Source of the DNA: Saccharibacter sp. EH611 | Lineage (GTDB): Bacteria; Pseudomonadota; Alphaproteobacteria; Acetobacterales; Acetobacteraceae | DNA: 64,000 nt | Direction: 5' to 3' | NCBI RefSeq assembly: GCF_009834765.1 | Contig: NZ_WVHP01000025.1 | Location: 186,001-250,000 of the forward strand | Shown here: piece after piece, positions 33,369 through 42,102 of the stretch | Layout: each line of letters begins with the position of its first letter | Numbering within the stretch: the first letter of the stretch is position 1 | The notes under the pieces: generated by a model | The model's input: only the letters and a program-made list of their open reading frames with translations | Database searches by the model: none | Told to the model about the DNA's origin: nothing | Program-made: the position numbers and the translations under genes

Positions 33369-34568
33369 GTGTTTCAGAAAATTGACGCTGCTCCCGGTGA
33401 CCCGATCCTTTCTTTGATGGAAGATTTTAAGGCTGACCCACGGTCTGAGAAGGTTAATCTCAGCATTGGCCTTTATTATAATGGTGAAGGCTTCGTACCA
33501 CAGCTCGACTGTGTGAAAGAAGCACGGCAGCTGTTGGATAAAGACAATGCGACGCCGGATCTGTACCTTCCTATGGAAGGGCTCGCTGCCTATCGCCAGC
33601 AGGTGCAGAGGCTGCTCTTTGGGGCCGATAGTGCAGGGGGTAATGATGAACGAATTGCGACCGTTCAGACGGTTGGTGGTTCGGGGGCTTTAAAAGTCGG
33701 AGCAGATTTTCTCAAACATTTCTACCCTTATGCTGAACTTTGGGTGAGCGATCCCACATGGGAAAATCACCTGTCCATCTTTGAAGGAGCAGGCTTTAGA
33801 ACGCATCGCTACCCGTATTTTAATGCGGAAACAGGGTTGGTTGATCTGCCTGCGATGCTGGCCTGCTTACGGGACGTTCCAGCACAGAGCGTCGTGTTGT
33901 TGCACCCTTGTTGTCATAACCCCACCGGGGCGGATCTTACGAATACGCAGTGGGATGAGGTGATTGCTCTCCTTAAAGAGCGTCATCTCATCCCTTTCCT
34001 GGATATGGCCTATCAGGGTCTTGGCGCTGGGCTGGAGGAAGATACCTACGCCATCCGTGCGATGGAGAGAGCGGGGCTGAATTTCTTGGTGAGTAACTCT
34101 TTCTCCAAGATTTTCTCTCTTTATGGCGATCGGATTGGGGCTTTGTCCGTTGTGTGCGCTCATCGTGATGAAGCAGAGCGCGTTCTTAGCCAACTGAAAC
34201 GCACGATACGGCGTAATTATTCCAGCCCTCCTGTGCGTGGTGCGCAGATTGTTACGACGATTTTGGGGGATGCACTATTGGCCCAGAAATGGCGTAACGA
34301 GGTCGAGGCCATGCGGGTACGCATTGTTGATATGCGCCAGAAACTCGTGGCTCAACTGGGGGAGCGTGTGCCCAATTATGATGCACGCTACCTCACGGCT
34401 CAACGCGGCATGTTTAGCTATACGGGTCTGTGTGGGGAGCAGGCTGATCGCCTACGCGAAGCCTACGGGATTTATATCCTCCGCAGTGGGCGTGTCTGTA
34501 TGGCAGGGCTAAACGACCACACACTTTCTCGCGTTGTGGAAGCTATAGCGCAGGTTCTTACCGCTTAA
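33369..34568 (+). CDS. tyrB: Aromatic amino acid aminotransferase (class I, TyrB type)
   Basis: 399 residues; the start is GTG 33369. It is a PLP enzyme moving the amino group between aromatic amino acids (or aspartate) and keto acids. The N-terminus FQKIDAAPGDPILSLMEDFK and VNLSIGLYYN is typical of TyrB. The PLP lysine is Lys247 in SNSFSKIFSLYGDR; HPCCHNPTGAD and the final arginine region (RSGRVCMAGLN) are present. Together with ipdC it could convert Phe, Tyr or Trp to the matching aldehyde. A role in tyrosine and phenylalanine synthesis is also possible. Confidence 0.92.
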   Translation: MFQKIDAAPGDPILSLMEDFKADPRSEKVNLSIGLYYNGEGFVPQLDCVKEARQLLDKDNATPDLYLPMEGLAAYRQQVQRLLFGADSAGGNDERIATVQTVGGSGALKVGADFLKHFYPYAELWVSDPTWENHLSIFEGAGFRTHRYPYFNAETGLVDLPAMLACLRDVPAQSVVLLHPCCHNPTGADLTNTQWDEVIALLKERHLIPFLDMAYQGLGAGLEEDTYAIRAMERAGLNFLVSNSFSKIFSLYGDRIGALSVVCAHRDEAERVLSQLKRTIRRNYSSPPVRGAQIVTTILGDALLAQKWRNEVEAMRVRIVDMRQKLVAQLGERVPNYDARYLTAQRGMFSYTGLCGEQADRLREAYGIYILRSGRVCMAGLNDHTLSRVVEAIAQVLTA

Positions 34569-34576
34569 TCATTAAG

Positions 34577-34613
34577 GGAACCCGCCTTTTAAAAGCGAAA
34601 AGAGGCGGGTTCC
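34577..34613 (+). terminator. Hairpin terminator after tyrB
   Basis: GGAACCCGCCT (34577-34587) and AGGCGGGTTCC (34603-34613) form a perfect 11-bp stem. A T-run (TTTTTT) comes about 17 bases later, so it may end the ipdC-tyrB unit. Confidence 0.7.
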
Positions 34614-34693
34614 GACTATTGATAGTGTTTTTTAAAAAAAGTCGGTGTAGGGTTAAAGGTATTCTTTTACTTCTCCTCTGAGGAAATGGTGGC

Positions 34694-34891
34694 ATGAATG
34701 TCTCTTTGACCCTGTATAATGTGACGTTTCGTGGCGAGTTAAGAGCAACGAAGCAGGAGACCTTGCTGAATAAGCCCATTCAATCATCTGCAACACAGAA
34801 GCAAGTGCTAGATGATGCTGTGACCTATTCATTAAGTGCACAGTCACCATTTGATAAAGTGAAGTCTGTGGACGCAAATAAGGTTAAGTAA
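34694..34891 (+). CDS. Possible small protein of unknown function
   Basis: A 65-codon frame starting ATG 34694 with GAGGA about 10 bases upstream. The product is polar with no signal peptide or membrane segment (MNVSLTLYNVTFRGEL start, KVKSVDANKVK end). No family is recognised. It is the only frame in this gap with a plausible ribosome site and could be spurious. Confidence 0.3.
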   Translation: MNVSLTLYNVTFRGELRATKQETLLNKPIQSSATQKQVLDDAVTYSLSAQSPFDKVKSVDANKVK

Positions 34892-35474
34892 AAGCGTTCT
34901 GCGTTGTTAGCTGTTTCTATATAGGCTTGGAGATCAGGTGAGAGCGTGTCTGGATGAAGAGCGCGCCGGTAACATCTTTTCTCGTGGGCATTAATGATGG
35001 TGCGTCCCTAAAGGAACGTATCCCCAAGAGTAGGATTGCCAACGACTAAAGGCGATGCCTACACGCTAAAGAACGTTTGAAGCGTCTCTTGTAGCAGGCG
35101 CAGAAAGTCAGAGAAACAGCTTGCCTGAAATGGCCTTTCTTTTCGTTGGTCTTATGTCTTCTTGTCAGACCTATGAGAGCCGTCTGCAGGATCTCACACT
35201 ATAGGGCTGTATCACGTCTTTAAACGAGCTTTCCAACGTGTATGAGCGTTTCGATATTATAGGTAACGCTGAGCAAGATGCCAGAATGGCTCGTCGTCTC
35301 GGTGCCGTTTTGCGCGTTGGCTATGATGGCAGGGGATAAGGCCAAAAGATTGTCTTTAGACGTGAAAAAGGCCATAAAAAGACCTCATGATCGTATGGCT
35401 GAAGCGGTGATGTTACATCCCAAGGAGATATGTTCCTTCTAAGTATGGTCAGCCATTGTTGATAGAGGATCACT
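34892..35474. other. Gene-poor stretch, possibly decayed coding DNA
   Basis: About 580 bases with no intact gene. On the plus strand one frame reads MSSCQTYESRLQDLTL, a stop, then LNELSNVYERFDIIGNAEQD in the same frame. On the minus strand GRTIINAHEKRCYRRALHPD lies between stops. These look like remnants of broken genes, but no family could be matched. Confidence 0.35.
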
Positions 35475-36260
35475 ATGGCAGAGCCATTTCCCCCTTCTAG
35501 AATGCCCATTGTTTATGCCCTTATTGTGGTGAATCTTATTGTCTATGTGGGCATGGTTGGTGCGTTCGGTCGCTTATCATTTTCGCCCCGTATGCTGTAT
35601 GTGGCTGGGGCCGGGTGGTCGGAACAGCCTCTCTCGGAGGCGCCTTGGCGGCTGATAACCAGTGCGTTCATTCACGTCACCCCCGGACATATTATCAGCA
35701 ATATGATCACTTTGCTTTTCTGGGGGCGGCAGACAGAATATCGCTTTGGTTCAGTGACGTTTTTGGTCATTTATCTGCTGTGTGCGCTTGGGTCTGGCGT
35801 ATGCAGTCAGCTTCTGTTGACGCATGCTGTGTTTGCTGGGGCGTCTGGAGCCATTGCGGGTGTGTTGGGGCTAATGGTCATCTTGGCATTCGTGGGTGAT
35901 CCCGCCATTGAGTGGTCGTATATTGGGGGCAATCTCGTCGTTAATGCTGTGTTAGCCTATATTTACCCTGTCAATTGGATTGCTCATTTGAGTGGCTTAA
36001 TGTGCGGCATTATTTTGGGTGGCGTTGTGGTCTGCTTCCTCAAACGCCCTCTGTCGTGGCAGAAAATAGCACCTTCGACGGCGGTTCCCTTATCGTCTGG
36101 TGTAGAAGCGGGCCCTATGGCTCAGCGAGCCCCGCCTGTATCGTTTCTTGATGCGGATACATTGTATGAGCGGCTCCGTAAATTGGCAGAGCTTCGTGAT
36201 AAAGGCATTTTGACAGAAGAAGAATTTGTCCAACAAAAGACGCGTTTGCTCAATCAATAA
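35475..36260 (+). CDS. Rhomboid-family intramembrane protease with a C-terminal SHOCT domain
   Basis: 261 residues with about six membrane helices. Rhomboid features: helix-2 HVTPGHIISNMITL (His and Asn of the oxyanion site), the serine motif GASGAIAG (Ser124) and the partner His171 in WIAHLSG. Both catalytic residues are present, so it should be active against membrane proteins. After a Pro/Ser-rich linker, residues about 230-261 (LYERLRKLAELRDKGILTEE) match SHOCT, a short helical domain found at the end of many oligomeric proteins. A rhomboid-SHOCT fusion is unusual but not unique. It is convergent with cueR (5-base gap). Confidence 0.9.
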   Translation: MAEPFPPSRMPIVYALIVVNLIVYVGMVGAFGRLSFSPRMLYVAGAGWSEQPLSEAPWRLITSAFIHVTPGHIISNMITLLFWGRQTEYRFGSVTFLVIYLLCALGSGVCSQLLLTHAVFAGASGAIAGVLGLMVILAFVGDPAIEWSYIGGNLVVNAVLAYIYPVNWIAHLSGLMCGIILGGVVVCFLKRPLSWQKIAPSTAVPLSSGVEAGPMAQRAPPVSFLDADTLYERLRKLAELRDKGILTEEEFVQQKTRLLNQ

Positions 36261-36265
36261 AGTGT

Positions 36266-36679
36266 TTATGAGTGCGGCGGCGTTTGGGCGTGGTCTAAGG
36301 CTGAGAGAATAGGGCAGTCTGCTCGCTCTTCATTGGTGGCGCAGTCATCCACGAGTGCTTGCAAGGTTGTCAGCATGCTCTCCAGAGCTGTCATTTGGTC
36401 ACGTAATTGCGCAATATGCGCGTTAGCAACATGACGCACATGCGCATTATCACGCTTCTTCTGCCATAGTTCAAGGAGAGAGCGGATATGCGGCACCGAA
36501 AAGCCGAGGGCTCGGGCATGGCGAATAAAGCGTAACTGTTGTAGGTCAGTCTCACGGTAAGAGCGGTAGCCGGACTCTGTGCGGTGCGTCGGTGCAATCA
36601 GGCCAATCTCTTCATAATAACGGATCATCTTGATCGATACACCTGTTTCACGTGAAGCGGCTCCGATGTGCATGGTCAT
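36266..36679 (-). CDS. cueR: MerR-family copper-responsive regulator
   Basis: 137 residues. The N-terminal winged helix reads IGAASRETGVSIKMIRYYEE, followed by a dimerisation helix and the metal loop with Cys113 and Cys122 (DCATNEERADCPIL), the two thiolates expected for Cu(I). The loop has eight residues between the cysteines, one more than in E. coli CueR (C112, C120). It follows copA on the same strand after 81 bases. It should bind the 19-bp-spacer promoter before copA and activate it when copper rises. Confidence 0.9.
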   Translation of the reverse strand: MTMHIGAASRETGVSIKMIRYYEEIGLIAPTHRTESGYRSYRETDLQQLRFIRHARALGFSVPHIRSLLELWQKKRDNAHVRHVANAHIAQLRDQMTALESMLTTLQALVDDCATNEERADCPILSALDHAQTPPHS

Positions 36680-36760
36680 ATGAGTCCTTACCGACGTGGA
36701 ATGGAGATGGCAGAGCTTGAGGGACGCCTATTTTGAAGGAAAGGCGTCCCTTTGCAGCTT

Positions 36761-39214
36761 TTATGTGACGTTTTTATCTGCTGCGAAAGGTGGGGTGAAA
36801 CGACGCAGGCGGAGCGTGTTACTCAGCACACACACGCTGGAGAGGGCCATCGCACCGGCAGCAAACATGGGGGAAAGTAAAATGCCCCAGAATGGATAGA
36901 GAACCCCTGCCGCAATGGGAACGAGGACGATGTTATAGGCAAAGGCCCAAAAGAGATTTTCGGTAATAATACGCAGCGTGGCACGTGAGAGGGCGATGGC
37001 CTGCACAACGGTGGTGAGCTGCCCATTCACCAAGACGACATCGGCAGAATCCATTGCGATATCCGTGCCATGCCCGACGGCAATGCCGACATCAGCTTGA
37101 GCAAGGGCGGGGGCATCGTTAATCCCATCACCGGCAAAGGTGACGGATTGTCCTTTCTGTTGGAATGTCTTGATGGCGTCCACTTTCCCACGTGGCAAGA
37201 CATTGGCGACGATGTTCGTAATCCCGAGCTGCCGACCAATGGCTTCAGCGGTCGTGCGTTGGTCTCCGGTAATCATTACGACTGTAAGACCATGAGCTTG
37301 GAGGGCCGCAACTGTGTCTTTGCTATTGCTTTTTAAGGGATCAGACACGGCCAATAGAGCAGTGAATGCGCCATCAAGGGCAACATAAAGGGGTGTTTTC
37401 CCTTGTTGCGCAAGGGTGATGGCGGCTTCGTGGACAGGGGAGAGATCCACAGAGAGCGTGTCCATAAAATGAGCGGAGCCGATCTGAACGCGCGTACCGT
37501 TGCAGATGCCCTGCACGCCCATACCGGTGATGGCCTCAAAGCCTGTCACATCTGGCAGGGTGTGTGTGTCGTTTGGTGAGGCCGCCTTTGTTAAGGCTGT
37601 CGCGAGTGGATGTTCGGAGCGTGATTCAACAGCAGCCACGGCACGTAAAACCATAGAACGGTCAATTCCCGGTGCGAGATGGATGTCCGTCAGTGTCGGT
37701 TTGCCTTCCGTTAAGGTGCCGGTTTTATCAAAAGCGACAACATTGCTGTCTCGCAAGCGTTGGAGCGCGTCACCTTTGCGGAAGAGGATGCCAAGTTCAG
37801 CCCCTTTGCCCGTGCCGACCATAATGGCGGTTGGTGTGGCCAAGCCCATTGCACAGGGGCACGCGGCGATCAGCACGGCAACAGCATTTACCAAAGCGAA
37901 GGACAGGGCAGGGGCGGGGCCAAAGGCAAGCCAGCTCAGAAAGGTCAGTACAGAGAGCGCCATAATGGCGGGCACGAACCAGCGCGTTATGGCATTGACG
38001 CGGGATTGAATGGGAAGTTTGCTGCCCTGAGCATTTTCCACCATTGTGATGATATGTGAGAGCATCGTATCACCACCAGTAGCGGTGGTGCGGAAGCGGA
38101 AGGCGCCGTTTTGGTTGACTGTCCCTCCGATCACGACATCCCCTGTTTTCTTGGCTGCAGCCATAGGTTCGCCGGTGATCATAGCTTCATCAATCCAGCT
38201 CTCTCCTTCTGTGATGATCCCATCTACCGGCAAACGCTCACCGGGGCGGATGTCGATCACATCGCCAAGGGCAATCTGGTCAATGGGTTCATCATGAAGG
38301 GTTCCCTCGCGCAGCACGCGGGCTGTGCGTGGCTGAAGGGAGGTGAGAGCACGAAGAGCTGCTGACGTTCGTCCTTTAGCGCGAGCTTCGAGAAAGCGCC
38401 CAAGCAAGACAAGGGTGATGATTCCCGCTGCTGCTTCATAATAAAGTTGAGCCGTCCCATGAGGGAGGAGGAACGGTGCGAATGTGGAACAGACAGAATA
38501 GAGATAAGCAGCCCCGCTCCCAACAGCAACAAGGGAGTTCATCTCAGGGGCACGGCGCCAGAGAGCGGGGAGGCCATGGAGAAAAAAGCGGCGCCCGGGC
38601 CCGATAAGAAGAGCCGTCGTCAGGAGGGCTTGCACCACGGCATCAGGGCAGGAGCCGAGCGTTGAGCGTGCCCAAGGAAGCATTTCCAGCAGGGCAATCG
38701 CCACCCAGAGGAGAGCCGCGCTGTAAACATCACGCAGTAAGCGGCGGCGTTCTTGGGCTTGCTGGGCATCACGGTCTTCTGGTGACGTTGTAGCCTTACG
38801 GAGCTCGTGGGCGGTAAAGCCTGTGGCTGTGATGGCTTTAATGAGGGTTTCTTGTGTGGCAATTCCGGTGATGGTCGCACGTTCGGTTGCGAGATTAACG
38901 GTGACTTCCAACACGTCTGGGCGTTTTTGTAAAACGCGTTCAATGCGTGCGCTGCATGACGCACAGCTCATCCCACCGATGGCGAGCTCAATCGTTTGAG
39001 AGGGCACGTCAAACCCTGCTTTCCTTACGGCGTCGATGAGAAGTGGGAGGCTGAGTGGTTGGATGCTGTCGAGATAGGCGTTTTCGGTTGTGAGATTGAC
39101 GGTAACGGCGGTGACGTTTGGTTGCTTGTGCAAGACACGCTCAAGGCGAGCGGCACAAGAAGCGCAGCTCATGCCGGCTATGGGAAGCTGAGTATGGATC
39201 ACAGAGGCCGCCAT
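36761..39214 (-). CDS. copA: Copper-exporting P1B-type ATPase
   Basis: 817 residues. It pumps Cu(I) from the cytoplasm. Two heavy-metal-binding domains carry GMSCASC at residues 14-20 and 81-87. The membrane metal site is CPC (452-454); the phosphorylation site is DKTGT (Asp496). ATP-binding features HP (SEHPLATAL) and GDGINDAPAL are present, as are the P1B-1 signatures in the last helices (YN, MAxSS: FAYNIVLVP, AGAMALSSVCVL). The AGGAG ribosome site is well placed. It heads the copA-cueR unit; both are controlled by the operator at 39257-39287. Confidence 0.97.
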   Translation of the reverse strand: MAASVIHTQLPIAGMSCASCAARLERVLHKQPNVTAVTVNLTTENAYLDSIQPLSLPLLIDAVRKAGFDVPSQTIELAIGGMSCASCSARIERVLQKRPDVLEVTVNLATERATITGIATQETLIKAITATGFTAHELRKATTSPEDRDAQQAQERRRLLRDVYSAALLWVAIALLEMLPWARSTLGSCPDAVVQALLTTALLIGPGRRFFLHGLPALWRRAPEMNSLVAVGSGAAYLYSVCSTFAPFLLPHGTAQLYYEAAAGIITLVLLGRFLEARAKGRTSAALRALTSLQPRTARVLREGTLHDEPIDQIALGDVIDIRPGERLPVDGIITEGESWIDEAMITGEPMAAAKKTGDVVIGGTVNQNGAFRFRTTATGGDTMLSHIITMVENAQGSKLPIQSRVNAITRWFVPAIMALSVLTFLSWLAFGPAPALSFALVNAVAVLIAACPCAMGLATPTAIMVGTGKGAELGILFRKGDALQRLRDSNVVAFDKTGTLTEGKPTLTDIHLAPGIDRSMVLRAVAAVESRSEHPLATALTKAASPNDTHTLPDVTGFEAITGMGVQGICNGTRVQIGSAHFMDTLSVDLSPVHEAAITLAQQGKTPLYVALDGAFTALLAVSDPLKSNSKDTVAALQAHGLTVVMITGDQRTTAEAIGRQLGITNIVANVLPRGKVDAIKTFQQKGQSVTFAGDGINDAPALAQADVGIAVGHGTDIAMDSADVVLVNGQLTTVVQAIALSRATLRIITENLFWAFAYNIVLVPIAAGVLYPFWGILLSPMFAAGAMALSSVCVLSNTLRLRRFTPPFAADKNVT

Positions 39215-39256
39215 GACATGTCTCCTGCGTGAGAGAAGAGAGAGTGTGTGCCCTTT

Positions 39257-39287
39257 GAGATAAGGTCTCCCATCATGGGAGGGTCAA
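39257..39287 (-). promoter_or_regulatory. CueR-controlled promoter of copA
   Basis: On the minus strand: -35 TTGACC (39287-39282), a 19-base spacer and -10 TATCTC (39262-39257). The spacer contains the perfect dyad CTCCCAT-G-ATGGGAG (39267-39281). A 19-bp spacer with a central dyad is the hallmark of MerR-family promoters. Confidence 0.85.
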
Positions 39288-39579
39288 GTGTTTTATGCTG
39301 ATGCAAAGAAATGCATCATAGTGCAGGAAATATTACTGAGTGGGTAGGATTAGGTAAGGTGTTTGAAGGAGCTTTCTTAGGATTTTGAATTACTCAAAAA
39401 AGCGCTTAAGAAAGATTTCTCTTTATGGTTGAAAATGCTTGCTATGACCAGACAATTCGAATAGGTGTGTTGTCGAAAATATGACGGAATGATCCTGATT
39501 GATGCATTCTGGAAGGGAGTATTCTTGATTATGGGGAACTGCTTGTTGTTTTTATCATTCGTTAGTAATCGAGTTATGC
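39288..39579. other. Intergenic region upstream of the polysaccharide locus
   Basis: Holds the inverted repeat TGATGCA (39299-39305), AAGAAA, TGCATCA (39312-39318) and an A+T-rich stretch leading into the kpsE-like gene. No gene is visible. The promoter of the polysaccharide locus should be here, and the dyad is a candidate regulator site. Confidence 0.5.
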
Positions 39580-40653
39580 GTGTCTGATATGGCAGATTCA
39601 GTTGCCCTTATCCCGTTTTACCGCAAGCGACTTTTTTGGCTTGTTTGTGGGATTCCTACTCTTGTAAGTTCGTTTTATCTCTTTATATGGGCGACGCCTA
39701 GGTATAAGAGTGAAGCGATATTGCATGTTTATGAGGCGGGTCAAGATTCATCTTCTGCGGGGGGGGGAGAGATGGCGGCAATGGGCGGCGGGTCTTCAGC
39801 GTCGCCGGGAGCTTATGTTTTCAAGAGTTTTGTTACGAGTTGGAATGCCTTTAACTCTCTAGACCCACGGTATATGAAAAAAAACTGGTCCCAGGGTGAC
39901 GTGTGGACGCGGTTTGGTGGTGTGCCTACCTTTTTCTCTTATAATCCAATGTGGCTGTGGTCGTATTACCGCTCCCATGTGATTGTTACTATAGATGATA
40001 CTTCTGGATTGATTAATCTAAGCGTAGAAGGTTATGATGCTCAATTCTCACATGATCTAGCAGAGCGTGTTATTGAGCTAGGGAGGTTGGAGTTGGCACA
40101 GTCAGGAATTAAGGCTGACCGTGCCGAACGAGAGATGTTGTTAAGGCGTTTGAATGCTGATAGAAATCAACTAGCTATTGATCTGGAAAGTATTCAAGAA
40201 CTTCAAAAACACGTTGGTATTTCTGATCTTAAGTCTGAATACGCATCGTTAAATATGAATTTATCGAACTTTCAAAAGGAGCGTTTCACTGTTAACACTA
40301 AAGCGGCCGCAGCTGCTTATTTGGCTCAACGTAACCAGCAAATGGCGACTTTAAGAGCCCAGCTTGCTGCTATTGATAGTGAAATTTCTTCTCAACGCAA
40401 AGAGGTTCGTAGTAAGTCCAAGATTTATGAAGCGTTCAGTAAATTGCAGCAGGCTGTTTCTGAAGATAGTCAGGTGATTATGTTAGATCAGACGAGCCTA
40501 TTGGAAAGCGAGCAAAACTCAGTGCGTCATGCATATTATATGGACTGTGTTGAATCTCCAGTTTTGCCCACTGATCCGACTTTGCCGAAAGCTTTGGTCT
40601 GGTCATTTTTTGTCTTGGTTTTATCTTTTGTTGTTTATTTTATTGTCAAGTAA
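39580..40653 (+). CDS. KpsE/CtrB-like inner-membrane polysaccharide export protein (PCP type)
   Basis: 357 residues; start GTG 39580 (ATG 39589 is also possible). There is an N-terminal membrane helix (FWLVCGIPTLVSSFYLFIW), a large periplasmic domain with a long coiled coil (about residues 175-290: RAEREMLLRRLNADRNQLAI and LAQRNQQMATLRAQLAAIDS), and a C-terminal helix (ALVWSFFVLVLSFVVYFIVK). This is the polysaccharide co-polymerase layout of capsule exporters. There is no kinase domain or Walker motif. A Gly/Ser-rich insert (GGGEMAAMGGGSS) lies near residue 65. It is followed by the Wza-like gene and would link the inner-membrane synthase to that outer-membrane channel. The region is A+T-rich. 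Confidence 0.8.
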   Translation: MSDMADSVALIPFYRKRLFWLVCGIPTLVSSFYLFIWATPRYKSEAILHVYEAGQDSSSAGGGEMAAMGGGSSASPGAYVFKSFVTSWNAFNSLDPRYMKKNWSQGDVWTRFGGVPTFFSYNPMWLWSYYRSHVIVTIDDTSGLINLSVEGYDAQFSHDLAERVIELGRLELAQSGIKADRAEREMLLRRLNADRNQLAIDLESIQELQKHVGISDLKSEYASLNMNLSNFQKERFTVNTKAAAAAYLAQRNQQMATLRAQLAAIDSEISSQRKEVRSKSKIYEAFSKLQQAVSEDSQVIMLDQTSLLESEQNSVRHAYYMDCVESPVLPTDPTLPKALVWSFFVLVLSFVVYFIVK

Positions 40654-40679
40654 ACGTTTTTGTCGGAGACAAACGAAGT

Positions 40680-41822
40680 ATGCTAAAAATGACTTCTTCA
40701 TCCCTCCGGAGTCTCACTGCCATTGCGACTTCGTCTTGTCTTGTTGCGTTGAGTGGGTGCGCCTTCATGCCTTCCTCTGGGCCGCATGCGAGTAATATTA
40801 TTGAGCAGGCGAAGCAGAAACATTGTCCACCGCTGATAGATGTTTCTTCGAGGGAAGCCCTGTCAATTGCCGATAGGATTAAGAGGAACCATCTTACTAA
40901 AGAAAATTCCTTACTTTCTTCTTTGATGTCTCCGGTTCATGTGGAGAGTAAAATAGGAGCAGGAGATCAGCTCAGGATTACGATCTGGTCTCAAGGAGGA
41001 GGTGACGCTGGTTCAAGCTCTGCGACAGGGGATGTTGCCCTACAACCTAGCTCTCATAAAATGGGTGTTTTCTCTGTAGATTATGCTGGAAATATTGATC
41101 TCCCTTATGCTGGGTGGGTACATGTAGGTCATTTATCTCCTCGAGAAGCAGAGAGTGCAGTTAAAAAAAGGCTGGATGCAACGAATCTATTTGAGAGCGT
41201 GGAAGTTAATATTCAACCAGAAGTAAGTCATTATCAGAATATTATTGTCTTAGGAGCTGTCCAAAAACCAACCATTTTGAGTTGGAACAGCGGTGGGATA
41301 GATCTCGTTGAATCTATGGCTCAAGCGGGTGGTTATCAAGTTGGGACACCATTACAGGGCGCTGATATAGGTATTAATATTACCTTGTCGCGTAAAGAAA
41401 AAACGTATGATATTCCCCTTCGTCTGGCTTTAAGTCACTCAATTCCCTTACAGCCTGGAGATCGCGTTATAGTTCAGCATCGTCCTAGCGTGCGTGTGTA
41501 TGCTTTGGGTTCAGGGTGGACACGACCATCAATGGTACCATTTGATCAGGTTCCTACGCTTTCTCAGGTTATGGCCTCCGCTCAAGGGTTGAACTATAAT
41601 ACAGCGCAAGGACGAGCCATTTTTGTTTTAAAGTCTGATCATTCTATTATCTACCGCGTGAATTTTGATACTGCCGATGGTATGGAGGTAGCACAGGTGT
41701 TGCCGATTGAGGACGGTGATATGGTTTACGTTCCAGTCAGTCGTTCGACGACTCTTCAGCAGATCATGAATATGATGATGGTCGTTGCCGGACAAGGTAT
41801 GTCAGGAGCATCAATACGATGA
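40680..41822 (+). CDS. Wza/BexD-like outer-membrane polysaccharide export lipoprotein
   Basis: 380 residues. The signal peptide ends in the lipobox LVALSGC. The poly_export domain is visible (GAGDQLRITIWSQGGG, FSVDYAGNIDLPYAGWVHVG, LSPREAESAVKKRL), followed by SLBB-like repeats (NIIVLGAVQKPTILSWNSGG, VRVYALGSGWTRP) and the C-terminus DGDMVYVPVS. Wza-type proteins form the outer-membrane channel for capsule or exopolysaccharide. It is 26 bases downstream of the KpsE-like gene and overlaps the next small ORF by ATGA, so these are one operon. It is lower in G+C than the flanking genes. Confidence 0.85.
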   Translation: MLKMTSSSLRSLTAIATSSCLVALSGCAFMPSSGPHASNIIEQAKQKHCPPLIDVSSREALSIADRIKRNHLTKENSLLSSLMSPVHVESKIGAGDQLRITIWSQGGGDAGSSSATGDVALQPSSHKMGVFSVDYAGNIDLPYAGWVHVGHLSPREAESAVKKRLDATNLFESVEVNIQPEVSHYQNIIVLGAVQKPTILSWNSGGIDLVESMAQAGGYQVGTPLQGADIGINITLSRKEKTYDIPLRLALSHSIPLQPGDRVIVQHRPSVRVYALGSGWTRPSMVPFDQVPTLSQVMASAQGLNYNTAQGRAIFVLKSDHSIIYRVNFDTADGMEVAQVLPIEDGDMVYVPVSRSTTLQQIMNMMMVVAGQGMSGASIR

Positions 41823-42022
41823 TTTTAAAGAACATTGCGCAAGAGGTTCTTTCTGAAGAAGCGGAATGCTGCTCCTATGAGAGCTGGGAAAGCTTAAAGA
41901 AAGATATTTTGGCAAAAGTGGAATATTCTCCTTTGCCGCCTGTGAATTATAAAAGATTTGCACCTGTTGATAATAAGATAGAGCGTTATAGAGATGTTGT
42001 GATGAAATTTCTTCTATTTTGA
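41819..42022 (+). CDS. Small protein of the polysaccharide locus, unknown function
   Basis: 67 residues, starting at the ATG of an ATGA overlap with the Wza-like gene, which is strong evidence that it is translated. It is acidic at the start (SEEAECCSYESWESLKKDIL) and has a Pro-rich centre (YSPLPPVNYKRF). No signal peptide or membrane helix is seen, so it is probably cytoplasmic. Two adjacent cysteines (CC) are present. No family is recognised. It could be a regulator or partner of the downstream OpgH-like enzyme. Confidence 0.6.
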   Translation: MILKNIAQEVLSEEAECCSYESWESLKKDILAKVEYSPLPPVNYKRFAPVDNKIERYRDVVMKFLLF

Positions 42023-42049
42023 AAAGAGGCCCTGTAAAAGGGCCTCTTT
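42023..42049 (+). terminator. Terminator/attenuator between the small ORF and the OpgH-like gene
   Basis: AAAGAGGCCCT (42023-42033), loop GTAAA, AGGGCCTCTTT (42039-42049): a perfect 11-bp stem beginning right at the stop of the small ORF, followed by ATTG. It has only three Ts beyond the G+C core, so it may attenuate and not fully stop transcription into the OpgH-like gene. Confidence 0.7.
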
Positions 42050-42102
42050 ATTGAAGATATAAAAGAAGAAAATTTCTCACTGCACCTTGGGGTGGTTTTC
42101 GA

